Source: an uncultured Collinsella sp.
GTDB taxonomy: Bacteria > Actinomycetota > Coriobacteriia > Coriobacteriales > Coriobacteriaceae
Length of the DNA stretch: 42,065 nucleotides
Assembly: GCA_900544865.1 (NCBI GenBank)
Contig: UQXA01000015.1
Coordinates: 1-42,065 of the forward strand
Direction of reading: 5' to 3'
The notes beneath the pieces were generated by a model that did no database searches, was not told the origin of the DNA, and saw only the letters and a list, made by a program, of their open reading frames with translations. A program made the position numbers and the translations under genes. Of the stretch, positions 7,943 to 16,347 are shown in pieces. Positions within the stretch are counted from its first letter, which is position 1. The number at the start of each line of letters is the position of its first letter.

Positions 7943-8725
7943 ATGCTTACCAAACGCTTAATTCCCTGCCTGGACGTCAAGGACGGCCGTGTGGTCAAGG
8001 GTGTCAACTTTGTGAGCCTGCGCGATGCAGGCGACCCGGTGGAGCTGGCGCGTGCCTACGACCGCGAGGGTGCGGACGAGGTCGTCTTCTTGGACATTAC
8101 CGCCACGAGCGACAACCGTGCGACGACCATTGAGATGGCGGCGCATGCTGCCGAGGAGCTGGCCATTCCCTATACCGTGGGCGGCGGCTTTCGCGACCTG
8201 GCGGGCATGCTCACCATGGTTGCGGCCGGTGCCGACAAGGTATCGCTCAACTCGGCGGCCGTGCGCGACCCGTCGCTGATCAGCCAAGCTGCCGCGGCGT
8301 TTGGCAGCCAGGCCGTGGTCGTGGCGATCGATGCCAAGCGCGTCGGTTTGCCCGGAGAGCCGGGTGCCGATAGGTGGGAGGTCTTTACCGCGGGAGGCCG
8401 CAACGCCACGGGTATCGACGCGGTGGCGTGGGCCGAGGAAGCGGCTCGTCGCGGCGCCGGCGAGATTTTGCTCACCAGTATGGACCGCGACGGCACCAAG
8501 GCCGGCTTTGACCTGGCGCTCACCCGCGCCGTGGCGCGCGCGGTGCCGATTCCGGTGATCGCAAGCGGCGGCGTGGGTACGCTCGAGCATTTTGCCGAGG
8601 GCGTGATCGAGGGCGAGGCCGATGCCGTGCTGGCGGCGAGCGTCTTTCACTTTGGGACGTTCAGCATTCGCCAGGTGAAGGAGTATATGGCGTCGCAGGG
8701 CATTCCTGTCAGGTTGGACTTCTAG
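7943..8725 (+). CDS. hisF: Imidazole glycerol phosphate synthase cyclase subunit
   Basis: The partner of HisH; it uses ammonia to close the imidazole ring and releases IGP and AICAR. The 260-residue barrel begins LTKRLIPCLDVKDGRVVKG, with the catalytic Asp in CLDVKDG and the second in TSMDRDGTKAG, and phosphate motifs VGGGFRD and ASGGVGT. The GGGAGGAG just upstream inside hisA is the ribosome-binding site. A palindrome-containing gap of about 150 bases separates it from hisI. Confidence 0.96.
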   Translation: MLTKRLIPCLDVKDGRVVKGVNFVSLRDAGDPVELARAYDREGADEVVFLDITATSDNRATTIEMAAHAAEELAIPYTVGGGFRDLAGMLTMVAAGADKVSLNSAAVRDPSLISQAAAAFGSQAVVVAIDAKRVGLPGEPGADRWEVFTAGGRNATGIDAVAWAEEAARRGAGEILLTSMDRDGTKAGFDLALTRAVARAVPIPVIASGGVGTLEHFAEGVIEGEADAVLAASVFHFGTFSIRQVKEYMASQGIPVRLDF

Positions 8726-8771
8726 CGCTGCGGCTTGCCCAGGCACCCGACCTTCTGGCTCCAACCCTCCT

Positions 8772-8789
8772 CGCGTACTTAAGTACGCG
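8772..8789. repeat. 18-bp perfect palindrome between hisF and hisI
   Basis: CGCGTACTTAAGTACGCG is perfectly self-complementary. It sits in the 148-base hisF-hisI gap, which otherwise shows no gene. It could be a dispersed palindrome or a protein-binding site; there is no T-run to make it a terminator. Confidence 0.6.
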
Positions 8790-8873
8790 TCGTCGGGCTT
8801 GTCGCTCGGAATCTCGGGCACCTGGACAACCCTCGCCGACCTGTGGGATTTCGTTTGTTGCTTGGGAGAAATG

Positions 8874-9203
8874 ATGACTGAGGTAATAGAAGCGTCTGAT
8901 CTTACGTACGACGCCCGTGGGTTGATTCCTTGTGTGGTTCAGCAGTATGACACCGGCGAGGTGCTTATGGTTGCCTGGATGAACGAGGAGTCGGTGGGGC
9001 TGACGCTCAAGACCGGCACCACGTGGTTTTGGAGCCGCAGCCGCCAGGAGCTCTGGAACAAGGGCGCGACGAGCGGCAACATGCAGGCGGTCAAGGAGCT
9101 TTGGGCCGACTGCGATAGCGATACGCTGCTGGTCAAGGTCGACTCGCCAGGCCCGGCCTGCCATACCGGCAACCGTACCTGCTTCTTTAAGAAACTCGCG
9201 TAG
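8874..9203 (+). CDS. hisI: Phosphoribosyl-AMP cyclohydrolase
   Basis: It opens the adenine ring of PR-AMP, the third pathway step. The chain of 109 residues shows the family core VLMVAWMNEES, TTWFWSRSRQELWNKGATSG, DCDSDTLLVKV and the metal-binding Cys/His tail PACHTGNRTCFF. There are two adjacent ATGs at 8871 and 8874. GGGAG at 8864-8868 is better spaced for the second. An in-frame ATG at 8799 would add 25 unconserved residues from the palindrome region. HisI and HisE are separate genes here, not a HisIE fusion. Confidence 0.93.
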   Translation: MTEVIEASDLTYDARGLIPCVVQQYDTGEVLMVAWMNEESVGLTLKTGTTWFWSRSRQELWNKGATSGNMQAVKELWADCDSDTLLVKVDSPGPACHTGNRTCFFKKLA

Positions 9204-9248
9204 GGCGGGCGCTCGATTAGACGCTCGGCCACCAGAAAGGATTGAACC

Positions 9249-9566
9249 ATGGGTGTGCGCACCGCAAACGTTCAGGATGGAAATATCGGTGAGACACTGA
9301 CGGGGCTCGCCGAGGTGATTCACGGTCGTCGTGATGCATCGCCGCAGGAGAGCTATACCGCGCGTCTGCTGACCGACGTCGAGGATGAGCTGCTCAAGAA
9401 GCTTGCCGAGGAGGTGAGCGAGGTCATCATGGCCTGCAAGGATAACGATCACGACCACATCCGCTACGAGGCCGGCGACCTGATTTACCATCTGCTCGTA
9501 ACGCTCGAACGCTACGGCATCACCCTCGACGAGCTGGCCGGCGAACTCAACGCTCGCCGCCACTAG
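9249..9566 (+). CDS. hisE: Phosphoribosyl-ATP pyrophosphatase
   Basis: It hydrolyses PR-ATP to PR-AMP, the second step. The helical protein of 105 residues has the all-alpha NTP-pyrophosphatase signature KKLAEEVSEVIMA and later YEAGDLIYHLLV, with the acidic magnesium-binding residues. AGAAAGGA lies 8 bases before the ATG. It is the last gene of the his operon and converges on the PHP phosphatase gene only 27 bases away. Confidence 0.94.
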   Translation: MGVRTANVQDGNIGETLTGLAEVIHGRRDASPQESYTARLLTDVEDELLKKLAEEVSEVIMACKDNDHDHIRYEAGDLIYHLLVTLERYGITLDELAGELNARRH

Positions 9567-9594
9567 TCATTGGGGACGTTCTTAAACGACTAGT
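9562..9594. repeat. Small inverted repeat between convergent hisE and PHP gene
   Basis: ACTAGTC at 9562-9568 pairs with GACTAGT at 9588-9594. The loop holds TGGGGACGTTCTTAAACG, a sequence I recall as part of a dispersed repeat in Coriobacteriia. It spans both stop codons. It has no strong T-run, so a terminator role is possible but weak. Confidence 0.4.
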
Positions 9595-10505
9595 TAGGCG
9601 AGGGGTGTGGATTCCCATTCTCCGGTGAGGTGGGGGATGTCGAAGGTTCGATAACCGCAGTCGTAGGCGTGGGCCTGAGCCTCGCGGATATTCCAGCAGA
9701 TGTCGCAGGCGCGGTGTGCGTCCGAGCCAAAGGTGATGGGTACCTCGGCGTGGGCGAAGCAACGCAACAGCCCCGTCGAGGGGTAATAGTCGTCGAGGCC
9801 CTTGCGCGGCGCGGCGGTCGAAACCTCAACGCGGCGGCCTGTATCGTGTGCGCACTCTGCCATCTGCTCCCAAAACGGTGCCGGATCAAAATCGGGCGCA
9901 AAGCCCTCCTTCGAAAAGCGCATGAACAGGTCGGGGTGAGCCATCACATCAAAGTTAAGCGGGCTTTCGCAAGCGTGGCACCAGTCGTCGACGTAGCGCT
10001 CCCACACGCCGCGTACCCCCAGGTTTTCCCAAACGTGCAGGTTGGTGTCGTCGTCGATCCAACCGCAAAGGGAATCGGGTGTATCGGGGCGAGCGACGTT
10101 TTCCGTTCCCGCCGCACCCGCGGCACCGGCCATGATATCGCCTGGGTTGCCAATCCAATGCACACTGCCCAGGCGCACTATGGCACTCGCGGACCAGCGC
10201 TCAACCAGAGGCTCGCAACCTTCGTACCAGTCGCATTCAAAGCCATAGATAAGCTCGAGCTCCGGCGCAATCTGCGCGGCGAGTTTGCGGGCGTCCTCAA
10301 AGGCCAGACGATGTGCCGGCAGGTCGCCCTCGACAACCTGCACTTCGCAGTTGGCGTCCATGCTGGCGGGCAGGGTGAGATGGTCGGTCGAGACCATGAC
10401 GCGGCAACCGGCCGCAGCAGCGGCGCGAACGTTGTCCTCAAACGAGGCATGTCCGTCCGAAAACGAGGTGTGGGTATGGCAATCGACCAGCGGGCACATG
10501 GGCAT
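9594..10505 (-). CDS. hisK: PHP-domain phosphoesterase, probable histidinol-phosphatase
   Basis: A polymerase-and-histidinol-phosphatase (PHP) family protein of 303 residues. Metal-ligand motifs appear in order: DCHTHTSFSDG at residues 8-18, STDH near 40, the Glu in YGFECDW, VMAHPDL, and GSDAHR near the C-terminus. HisK-type PHP enzymes dephosphorylate histidinol phosphate to histidinol. The window has a full his operon but a HisB without a phosphatase domain, and this gene lies directly beside it in convergent orientation, so that role is likely (inference). The start ATG has AGGAGC 6 bases upstream on the minus strand. A relative acting on another phosphoester cannot be excluded. Confidence 0.8.
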   Translation of the reverse strand: MPMCPLVDCHTHTSFSDGHASFEDNVRAAAAAGCRVMVSTDHLTLPASMDANCEVQVVEGDLPAHRLAFEDARKLAAQIAPELELIYGFECDWYEGCEPLVERWSASAIVRLGSVHWIGNPGDIMAGAAGAAGTENVARPDTPDSLCGWIDDDTNLHVWENLGVRGVWERYVDDWCHACESPLNFDVMAHPDLFMRFSKEGFAPDFDPAPFWEQMAECAHDTGRRVEVSTAAPRKGLDDYYPSTGLLRCFAHAEVPITFGSDAHRACDICWNIREAQAHAYDCGYRTFDIPHLTGEWESTPLA

Positions 10506-10636
10506 AGCGGCTCCTTTGCGTCAAGCGAATCCGCTTCATTGTAATGGCGCAGCTCTCAACACGCCGGGCACGCCGGGGGGTCGAAATCGATTGGAAAGGC
10601 TGCGCGGCGCGCGGTGCGGCCTCGCTTGCGCTCTCA

Positions 10637-10701
10637 AAACATGTACATCAGCCTCCAAAAGCTGCAGAAAATGACATGTTTGGAGGCTGATGTACATGTT
10701 T
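10637..10701. repeat. Long perfect inverted repeat, 23-bp arms, upstream of larC2-like gene
   Basis: The arm at 10637-10659 (core ATGTACATCAGCCTCCAAA) is perfectly complementary to 10679-10701. The 19-base loop AGCTGCAGAAAATGACATG includes CTGCAG. The element sits in the 332-base gap between the minus-strand phosphatase and the plus-strand LarC2 gene. Apart from GC-rich sequence at 10560-10630 I see nothing else in that gap. Such a structure could be a mobile palindrome or a hairpin in the leader of the downstream gene. Confidence 0.75.
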
Positions 10702-10837
10702 GGATGAGGCGGTGGAGTGTCGGTTTCTTGCGGGCGAGGAAAATCGCGCTCATCGCGCGCCGTCACATCCGCGCAGCCCGCGATGTGCTAGCGTTTGGGT
10801 GAACAAAACGAGCCCGTGCGGAAAGGAGCCGGACCGT

Positions 10838-11323
10838 ATGCCATGCGATAGCACATCTCCGCTGTCTTGCGAGACCGATGCGCCCGAGACCATCGTCAAG
10901 CTGGAATGCGACATCGACGACGCGTCGCCCGAGGTGCTCGCCTACGCTGCCGACCGCCTGCGCGAGGCGGGTGCGCGCGAGGTGCATTGGCTGCCCCTCT
11001 ATTGCAAGAAAGGCCGCCCCAGCTGGCAGCTACAGGTAATCTGTGCTCACGAGGATATCGAGCGTCTGCAGACGATCATCTTTTTGGAAACCACGACCAA
11101 TGGTATCCGTCGCCAGGTTATGGAGCGCGTTTGCCTGCCACGCCGCTTTGAGCGCGTAACGACGCCATGGGGCGAGGTGTCCGTCAAGGTGGCCACCCTG
11201 CCCGACGGCAGTGAGCGTGCGGCACCCGAGTACGAGGACTGCGCCCGCCTCGCCCGCGAGCATAACGTACCGCTCCAGCGCGTGATGCAGGCGGCGCAAG
11301 CCGTGGCACTGCGATTTGAGTAA
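10838..11323 (+). CDS. LarC2-like protein (C-terminal half of the nickel-pincer cofactor protein LarC, DUF111)
   Basis: The 161-residue protein matches the C-terminal domain of LarC: LECDIDDASPEVLAYAADRL, KKGRPSWQLQVIC, the IIFLETTTNGIR segment, and APEYEDCARLAREHNVPL. LarC inserts nickel into the pincer cofactor of lactate racemase and relatives. It is made either as one chain or as larC1/larC2 joined by programmed frameshifting. Here no larC1 half is present upstream; the neighbours are a REP-like palindrome and an opposite-strand phosphatase. The start at 10838 has GGAAAGGAG 10 bases before it. The protein may act alone or with a larC1 elsewhere. Confidence 0.8.
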   Translation: MPCDSTSPLSCETDAPETIVKLECDIDDASPEVLAYAADRLREAGAREVHWLPLYCKKGRPSWQLQVICAHEDIERLQTIIFLETTTNGIRRQVMERVCLPRRFERVTTPWGEVSVKVATLPDGSERAAPEYEDCARLAREHNVPLQRVMQAAQAVALRFE

Positions 11324-11383
11324 CGCGGCCGGTGGCGACATCCTGCGCCCAGCCATATCAACCCCATTCGAAAGGATCTCCCC

Positions 11384-11932
11384 ATGAAATACCTCATCGC
11401 CTCCGACATCCATGGCTCGGCATATTGGACCGAGCGCCTGGTCGCCGCCATCGAATCCGAGCAGCCCGACCGCATTGTGCTGCTGGGCGACCTGCTCTAC
11501 CACGGTCCGCGCAACGACCTGCCGCGCGATTACGCCCCCAAGCGCGTGATCCCGCTGCTCAACGCCCTGGCCGACCGCATCGTCGCGGTGCGCGGCAACT
11601 GCGACGCCGAGGTCGACCAGATGGTGCTCGACTTCCCCATCATGGCCGACTACGCCACGCTGTTCGACGAGACCGGCCGCGAGCTGTTCCTGACGCACGG
11701 CCATGTCTTTGGCGCCGGCATGCACAACAGCGTCGACCACGCGCCCGCGCTGCCCGAGGGCTCCGCGCTCGTCTACGGCCATACGCACATCAAGGTCAAC
11801 GAGGAAAGCGCCGCACACCCGGGCCTGTGGCTCTTCAACCCCGGCAGCGTGAGCATCCCCAAGGACGGCACGCATAGCTACGGCATCTACGAGGGCGGAG
11901 CGTTCCGCCACGTGATCCTGGAGGAGGACTAA
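11384..11932 (+). CDS. yfcE: YfcE/MJ0936-type metallophosphodiesterase
   Basis: A calcineurin-like phosphoesterase of 182 residues. The metal-site motifs are SDIHGS near residue 8, LLGDLLYHGPRN, AVRGNCDAEVD, LTHGH and YGHTHIKV, followed by NPGSVSIPKDG. This order is that of the E. coli YfcE family, which hydrolyses phosphodiesters with manganese in the cytoplasm. The physiological substrate is unknown. AAAGGATC stands 8 bases before the ATG. mazG begins 2 bases after its stop, so the two are co-transcribed. Confidence 0.88.
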   Translation: MKYLIASDIHGSAYWTERLVAAIESEQPDRIVLLGDLLYHGPRNDLPRDYAPKRVIPLLNALADRIVAVRGNCDAEVDQMVLDFPIMADYATLFDETGRELFLTHGHVFGAGMHNSVDHAPALPEGSALVYGHTHIKVNEESAAHPGLWLFNPGSVSIPKDGTHSYGIYEGGAFRHVILEED

Positions 11933-11934
11933 CC

Positions 11935-12795
11935 ATGGCGCAGCACATGGCTCAGCAAAATGCCGAGGGCTCGCGCGATTTGTCCACGCTGGTCGACGCG
12001 TCGGCCGAGCTACAACATCTGGTGCAGACCGTCTGGCGCTTGCGTCAGCCCGACGGCTGCCCGTGGGACCGCGAGCAGACGCACCGCAGCATTGGCAAGA
12101 ACATGATCGAGGAGGCCTACGAGGCGCTCGACTGCATCGAGGCGGACGACGCGGTTCACCTGCGCGAGGAGCTGGGTGACGTGCTCATGCAGGTCGTGCT
12201 GCATGCGCAGATCGCGGCGGACGCCGGCGAGTTTACGCTGGCCGACGTGGCGCGCGATATTGACGCCAAGCTCATTCGCCGCCACCCACACGTATTTGGC
12301 GATGCGGATGCCGAGAGCTCCGACGAGGTGCTCAAGATCTGGGACGAGGTCAAGCTTGCCGAGAAGGCCGCCAAGGACAAGGCTGTGGCAGCAGGCGAGG
12401 CCGCGCCCGAGGGTCTGCTCGATGGCGTGCCCACGCATCTGCCGGCGCTGATGCAGGCCCAGAAGGTGTCGCGCAAGGCGGCTGCCGTGGGCTTTGAGTG
12501 GGAGACGGTCCAGGATGTGTGGGACGAGGTCGCCGAGGAGCGTGCCGAGTTTGAGGCCGAGGCCCCTGGCTCGCCCGAGCGCGAAATGGAGTTTGGCGAC
12601 CTGCTCTTTGCCTTGGTCAACGTCGCGCGCAAGGAGGGCATTGACGCCGAGAGCGCCCTTCGTGCCAGCACGGCAAAGTTCCGCCGTCGCTGGGCTGCGA
12701 TGGAACAGATGGCGGCCGATGCCCACGTTGATCTTGCCGAGCTTTCGACCCATGGGCTCAACGACCTGTGGGACGCAGCAAAGGCAGGGGAGTAA
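11935..12795 (+). CDS. mazG: Nucleoside triphosphate pyrophosphohydrolase MazG
   Basis: It hydrolyses NTPs to NMPs and pyrophosphate as housekeeping of the nucleotide pool. At 286 residues it has two MazG-like domains. The first carries the strong signature CPWDREQTH, MIEEAYEALDCI and LREELGDVLMQVVLHA. The second, after LPALMQAQKVSRKAAAVGF, has EEIRA-like acidic helices and EMEFGDLLFALVNVARKEG. The C-terminal FRRRWAAME is typical. A rho-independent terminator follows directly, so the yfcE-mazG unit ends here. Confidence 0.92.
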   Translation: MAQHMAQQNAEGSRDLSTLVDASAELQHLVQTVWRLRQPDGCPWDREQTHRSIGKNMIEEAYEALDCIEADDAVHLREELGDVLMQVVLHAQIAADAGEFTLADVARDIDAKLIRRHPHVFGDADAESSDEVLKIWDEVKLAEKAAKDKAVAAGEAAPEGLLDGVPTHLPALMQAQKVSRKAAAVGFEWETVQDVWDEVAEERAEFEAEAPGSPEREMEFGDLLFALVNVARKEGIDAESALRASTAKFRRRWAAMEQMAADAHVDLAELSTHGLNDLWDAAKAGE

Positions 12796-12799
12796 GACT

Positions 12800-12846
12800 G
12801 CGGGAACGACGGGCTGACACGCCTCATCGTTCCCGCTAAATTTTTC
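12800..12846 (+). terminator. Rho-independent terminator after mazG
   Basis: GCGGGAACGA (12800-12809) pairs with TCGTTCCCGC (12827-12836), followed by TAAATTTTT. This is the expected stem plus T-run layout before the enolase promoter region. Confidence 0.8.
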
Positions 12847-12987
12847 GAAAATCAAGTGTATCCCTCGGCTAACTTAGGGCATAATGCAAAAAGTGCGACA
12901 AGGCTAACTTATGAACCTGCGCGCCTCTACAGCGTGCAAGCCGCGTCGCCAAGCATTCAACCCGTTTCCAAGTGAGAGGGAGACAAC

Positions 12988-14277
12988 ATGAGCGATATTT
13001 TGGACGTCTACGGTCGTGAGGTGCTCGACAGCCGCGGCAACCCCACCGTCGAGGTCGAGGTCGTGCTCGAGGACGGTAGCTTCGGTCGCGCGATGGTGCC
13101 TTCGGGCGCTTCGACCGGCGCCTTTGAGGCATGTGAGCTGCGCGACGGCGACAAGGGTCGCTACCTGGGCAAGGGCGTCTCGCAGGCCGTCGAGCACGTC
13201 AACAACGAGTGCGCCGATGCCGTCGTGGGCCTCGATGCCTTCGACCAGCGCGCCGTCGATGCCGCGCTGATCGCCGCGGACGGTACTCCCAACAAGACCA
13301 AGCTCGGCGCTAACGCCATCTTGGGCGTGTCGCTGGCCGTCGCCCGCGCCGCTGCCGAGTCGGCGGGCCTGTCGCTGTACCAGTACCTGGGCGGCGTTAA
13401 CGCCCACCTGCTGCCCACGCCTATGATGAACATCCTCAACGGCGGCGTGCATGCCGACAATAACGTTGACTTCCAGGAGTTCATGATCATGCCGGTGGGC
13501 GCCCCGAGCTTTACCGAGGGCCTGCGTTGGTGCGCCGAGGTCTACCACACCCTCAAGGGCGTGCTGCACGAGGCAGGCCTGGGCGGCGGCGTGGGCGACG
13601 AGGGCGGCTTTGCGCCCAACCTCAAGACCAACGCCGAGCCGTTCGAGTACATCACCAAGGCCGTGGAGAAGGCCGGCTTTAAGCCCGGCGTTGACTTCAT
13701 GTACGCCATGGATCCGGCGTCCACCGAGTTCTACAACGCCGAGACCGGCATGTACGAGCTCAAGGGCGAGGGCGTAGAGTACACGAGAGCCCAGATGGTC
13801 GATTACTGGGAGAAGCTCGTCGACACCTATCCCATCATCTCCATCGAGGACGGCATGGCCGAGGAGGATTGGGACGGCTGGGTCGAGCTCACCCGCCGCA
13901 TTGGCAATAAGGTGCAGCTCGTAGGCGACGACCTGTTTGTTACCAACACCGAGCGCCTTAAGAAGGGCATCGAGCTGGGCGCCGCCAATGCGATCCTGGT
14001 CAAGGTCAACCAGATCGGCACGCTCACCGAGTCGCTCGAGGCCATCGAGACTGCCAAGGAGGCCGGCTACGCTTGCATCGTGAGCCACCGTTCCGGCGAG
14101 ACCGAGGACTCCACGATCGCCGACCTGGTCGTGGGTGTTAACGCCGGCCAGATCAAGTCGGGTGCCCCGTGCCGTAGCGACCGCATCGCCAAGTACAACC
14201 AGCTCATCCGTATCGAGGATGAGCTCGAGGGCAGCGCGCGCTACGCCGGCAAGACCGCGTTCTACAACATTCGCTAG
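12988..14277 (+). CDS. eno: Enolase
   Basis: A glycolytic enzyme, 2-phosphoglycerate to phosphoenolpyruvate. The chain of 429 residues is the standard length, with REVLDSRGNPTVEVEV at the start, the loop SGASTGAFEACELRD, GGGVGDEGGFAPNL, the magnesium Asp in YAMDPAS, ISIEDGMAEEDWDGW, LVGDDLFVTN, catalytic Lys in ILVKVNQIGTLTE and SHRSGETEDSTIADL. GAGAGGGAG precedes the ATG. The upstream gap of about 140 bases contains a -10-like CATAAT at 12880 without a convincing -35. A strong terminator follows. Confidence 0.98.
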   Translation: MSDILDVYGREVLDSRGNPTVEVEVVLEDGSFGRAMVPSGASTGAFEACELRDGDKGRYLGKGVSQAVEHVNNECADAVVGLDAFDQRAVDAALIAADGTPNKTKLGANAILGVSLAVARAAAESAGLSLYQYLGGVNAHLLPTPMMNILNGGVHADNNVDFQEFMIMPVGAPSFTEGLRWCAEVYHTLKGVLHEAGLGGGVGDEGGFAPNLKTNAEPFEYITKAVEKAGFKPGVDFMYAMDPASTEFYNAETGMYELKGEGVEYTRAQMVDYWEKLVDTYPIISIEDGMAEEDWDGWVELTRRIGNKVQLVGDDLFVTNTERLKKGIELGAANAILVKVNQIGTLTESLEAIETAKEAGYACIVSHRSGETEDSTIADLVVGVNAGQIKSGAPCRSDRIAKYNQLIRIEDELEGSARYAGKTAFYNIR

Positions 14278-14349
14278 GCAGCGGCGTGTGCGGGGGCGGG
14301 GCTGACTCGGATTCGCCTCGCTTCCGCCGGGCACTGTTGAGCACCATTG

Positions 14350-14382
14350 GGCGCTGGGCCATACGGCTCAGCGCCTTTTTTA
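14350..14382 (+). terminator. Rho-independent terminator after eno
   Basis: GGCGCTGGGCC (14350-14360) pairs with GGCTCAGCGCC (14365-14375), with one G-T wobble and a 4-base loop, followed by six Ts. Confidence 0.88.
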
Positions 14383-14472
14383 TGTCGAGCAAAGGCTGGC
14401 GAAGGCGGTGCGGGCGCTCGTGCTATAACTAAAAGACTTAGCGCAAACAAACCTCAACCGCACAAGGCGCAC

Positions 14473-15243
14473 ATGGATCAGATTTACGACAACAGGTATT
14501 ATTCCGCCGGTTCGCGCGAGCCGTCGCCTCGCCGCGCGGGTACCGTGCAGTTCGGCGGGTCCGACTACGCCGGCGTCGATCGACGCGCACAGCGTCCGAC
14601 AAGTGCCTCACGCCCCCGTGCTCAAATGAATATGCCGACGGACCGCCCGCCACGTTCGGCGCGCCCGACGCATGCTTCGCGTACGCAGCGCCCCTCGGCT
14701 CAAACACACGAAAAGTCGACCAGGCCCTCGAACCGTCTTTCGGGCTCGGACTTCATGCACTACGCCAACGACAACGCGGTGGTCAAGGCGATCTACGACT
14801 TTACCCATGGACCCCAGCGCGGGCTGTTTATTGGCATTGTCGTCGTTCTGGTACTCGTGAGCCTGTACTTTCCCGTGCGCGACCTCTACGTCGCCAAACG
14901 CTCGAACGATATTTTGGCCAAGCAAGTAGAGATCCGCCAGCAGTACAACGACGAGCTGCAGAAAAGCGTCGACAAACTGCTCTCGGAGGAGGGCATTAAA
15001 GACGCGGCGACCGAGGACCTGGGCCTGGTGATGCCCGGCGAGACCAAGATTGACGTGCTAGGCTTGGACGACGATTCGGACGCGTCGTCGAGCAGGAAGT
15101 CGTCGAACGCCAAGAAGGCCAGCGAAGTTGCCAAGGAAATCGAAGACGTCGGTAAGGACGCGCCGTGGTACATCCAGGCGCTCGACATGCTGTTTGGGTT
15201 TAACGGTGTCGAGGGCCAGACGGTCGTGTCCAACGGCAAATAG
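14473..15243 (+). CDS. FtsB/DivIC-type septum formation initiator
   Basis: A bitopic divisome protein. A long basic, disordered cytoplasmic N-terminus (residues 1-110, rich in Ser, Arg, Pro) is followed by one transmembrane helix near 115-138 (GLFIGIVVVLVLVSLYF). Then comes a short coiled coil (SNDILAKQVEIRQQYNDELQ) and the hallmark DLGLVMPGETKI, matching the LG(M/L)V.PGE motif of FtsB/DivIC. The eno - ftsB - ppx order is the actinobacterial one. I chose ATG 14473 (MDQIYDNRYY); the longer frame to 14347 overlaps the eno terminator. The ribosome-binding site is weak (AAGGCG). A Ser/Lys-rich acidic tail is extra. Confidence 0.85.
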   Translation: MDQIYDNRYYSAGSREPSPRRAGTVQFGGSDYAGVDRRAQRPTSASRPRAQMNMPTDRPPRSARPTHASRTQRPSAQTHEKSTRPSNRLSGSDFMHYANDNAVVKAIYDFTHGPQRGLFIGIVVVLVLVSLYFPVRDLYVAKRSNDILAKQVEIRQQYNDELQKSVDKLLSEEGIKDAATEDLGLVMPGETKIDVLGLDDDSDASSSRKSSNAKKASEVAKEIEDVGKDAPWYIQALDMLFGFNGVEGQTVVSNGK

Positions 15244-15263
15244 CGCCCGGAGGGGAGCCTGCA

Positions 15264-16265
15264 ATGGCAGATTGCAAACGCTATAAGGTAGCCGCGATCG
15301 ACCTGGGAACAGTGTCGTCGCGACTGGTGTTAGCGCAGGTCGAGGCCGGGGCGATCGTGGAATCGTCCAAGCATACCGAGATCACCGACTTGGGCGAGGG
15401 CGTGGACGCGACGGGCCGCTTTTGCGAGGCGGCCGTCGAGCGTGTGCTCGCCGCGTGTCGTATGTTTGTGGACGAGGCGCATGCCTTTGGGGCCGTGTGC
15501 ATCTGCACCACGTGCACGAGTGCCGCGCGCGATGCGTCCAATGCCGCCCTGCTGCTGGACGGCCTGCGCGAGCTGGGGCTCGAACCGCAGGTGATTCCGG
15601 GCGAGGTCGAGGCACGCCTGACGTTTTTTGGCGTGGCGCACGACTTTGCCGGCGAGCGCATTATTGTTGCCGATTCGGGTGGCGGATCCACGGAGCTCGC
15701 GACGGGCGTCTATGCGCCGGAGCGTGGCGTCTTTGCGCTAGAAGGGACGCGCTCGCTGGACATTGGCTGCCGCCGTGTGACGGAGCGGTTTTTCTCGGCG
15801 CTGCCGCCTGCGGACGGCGAGCTTGCTGCCGCTGCCGCATGGGCAAACGAGCAGTTTGCGGGCTACTTTGAGAGTCTGCCTGTCGACTTTGAGCGCGCCG
15901 AACGCTTGGTCGCAGTGGGCGGCACGGTGACTACGCTGGTGGCTCTGGTCCACGAGCTGGAGCCGTATGATTCGAGCTTCGTGCACCTGCGCGAGCTTTC
16001 GCTGGAGCAGGTCTCGGCCGCTATCGAGCGCATGTCCACGCTGGACGCGGACAGCATCGCCGCGCTACCGGGTGTGCAGCCCAAACGCGCGGGCGTGATC
16101 TTGGCTGGCGCCGTGGTAATCCGCGAGCTCATGCGAGCCGGCGGCTACGACACGCTCACCGTAAGCGAGAACAGCCTGCTTGCCGGCATGGCCGCCACCA
16201 TCAACGAGGTTCTCGACGGCGCGACCCCCACCATCGCCTGGGTCCCCAGCCTGAGCGCTCTTTAA
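15264..16265 (+). CDS. ppx: Ppx/GppA family exopolyphosphatase or pppGpp phosphohydrolase
   Basis: An ASKHA-fold phosphatase that degrades polyphosphate or converts pppGpp to ppGpp. The sequence shows the N-terminal phosphate loop AAIDLGTVSSRLVLA, TTCTSAARDASN, the linker VIPGEVEARLTF, the second phosphate loop VADSGGGSTEL and GGTVTTLVAL. At 333 residues it is the short actinobacterial form without a C-terminal HD domain. GGAGGGGAG is 7 bases before the ATG, and the gene follows the FtsB-like gene by 20 bases. In Mycobacterium a DUF501 gene sits between these two; it is absent here. Confidence 0.9.
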   Translation: MADCKRYKVAAIDLGTVSSRLVLAQVEAGAIVESSKHTEITDLGEGVDATGRFCEAAVERVLAACRMFVDEAHAFGAVCICTTCTSAARDASNAALLLDGLRELGLEPQVIPGEVEARLTFFGVAHDFAGERIIVADSGGGSTELATGVYAPERGVFALEGTRSLDIGCRRVTERFFSALPPADGELAAAAAWANEQFAGYFESLPVDFERAERLVAVGGTVTTLVALVHELEPYDSSFVHLRELSLEQVSAAIERMSTLDADSIAALPGVQPKRAGVILAGAVVIRELMRAGGYDTLTVSENSLLAGMAATINEVLDGATPTIAWVPSLSAL

Positions 16266-16347
16266 CCGTCTTCCTCTGAGTTGCGGTGAAATAGTTCCTA
16301 AATAAGCTGATAAACGGTATAAACAGGATCTATTCCACCGCAGCTTA

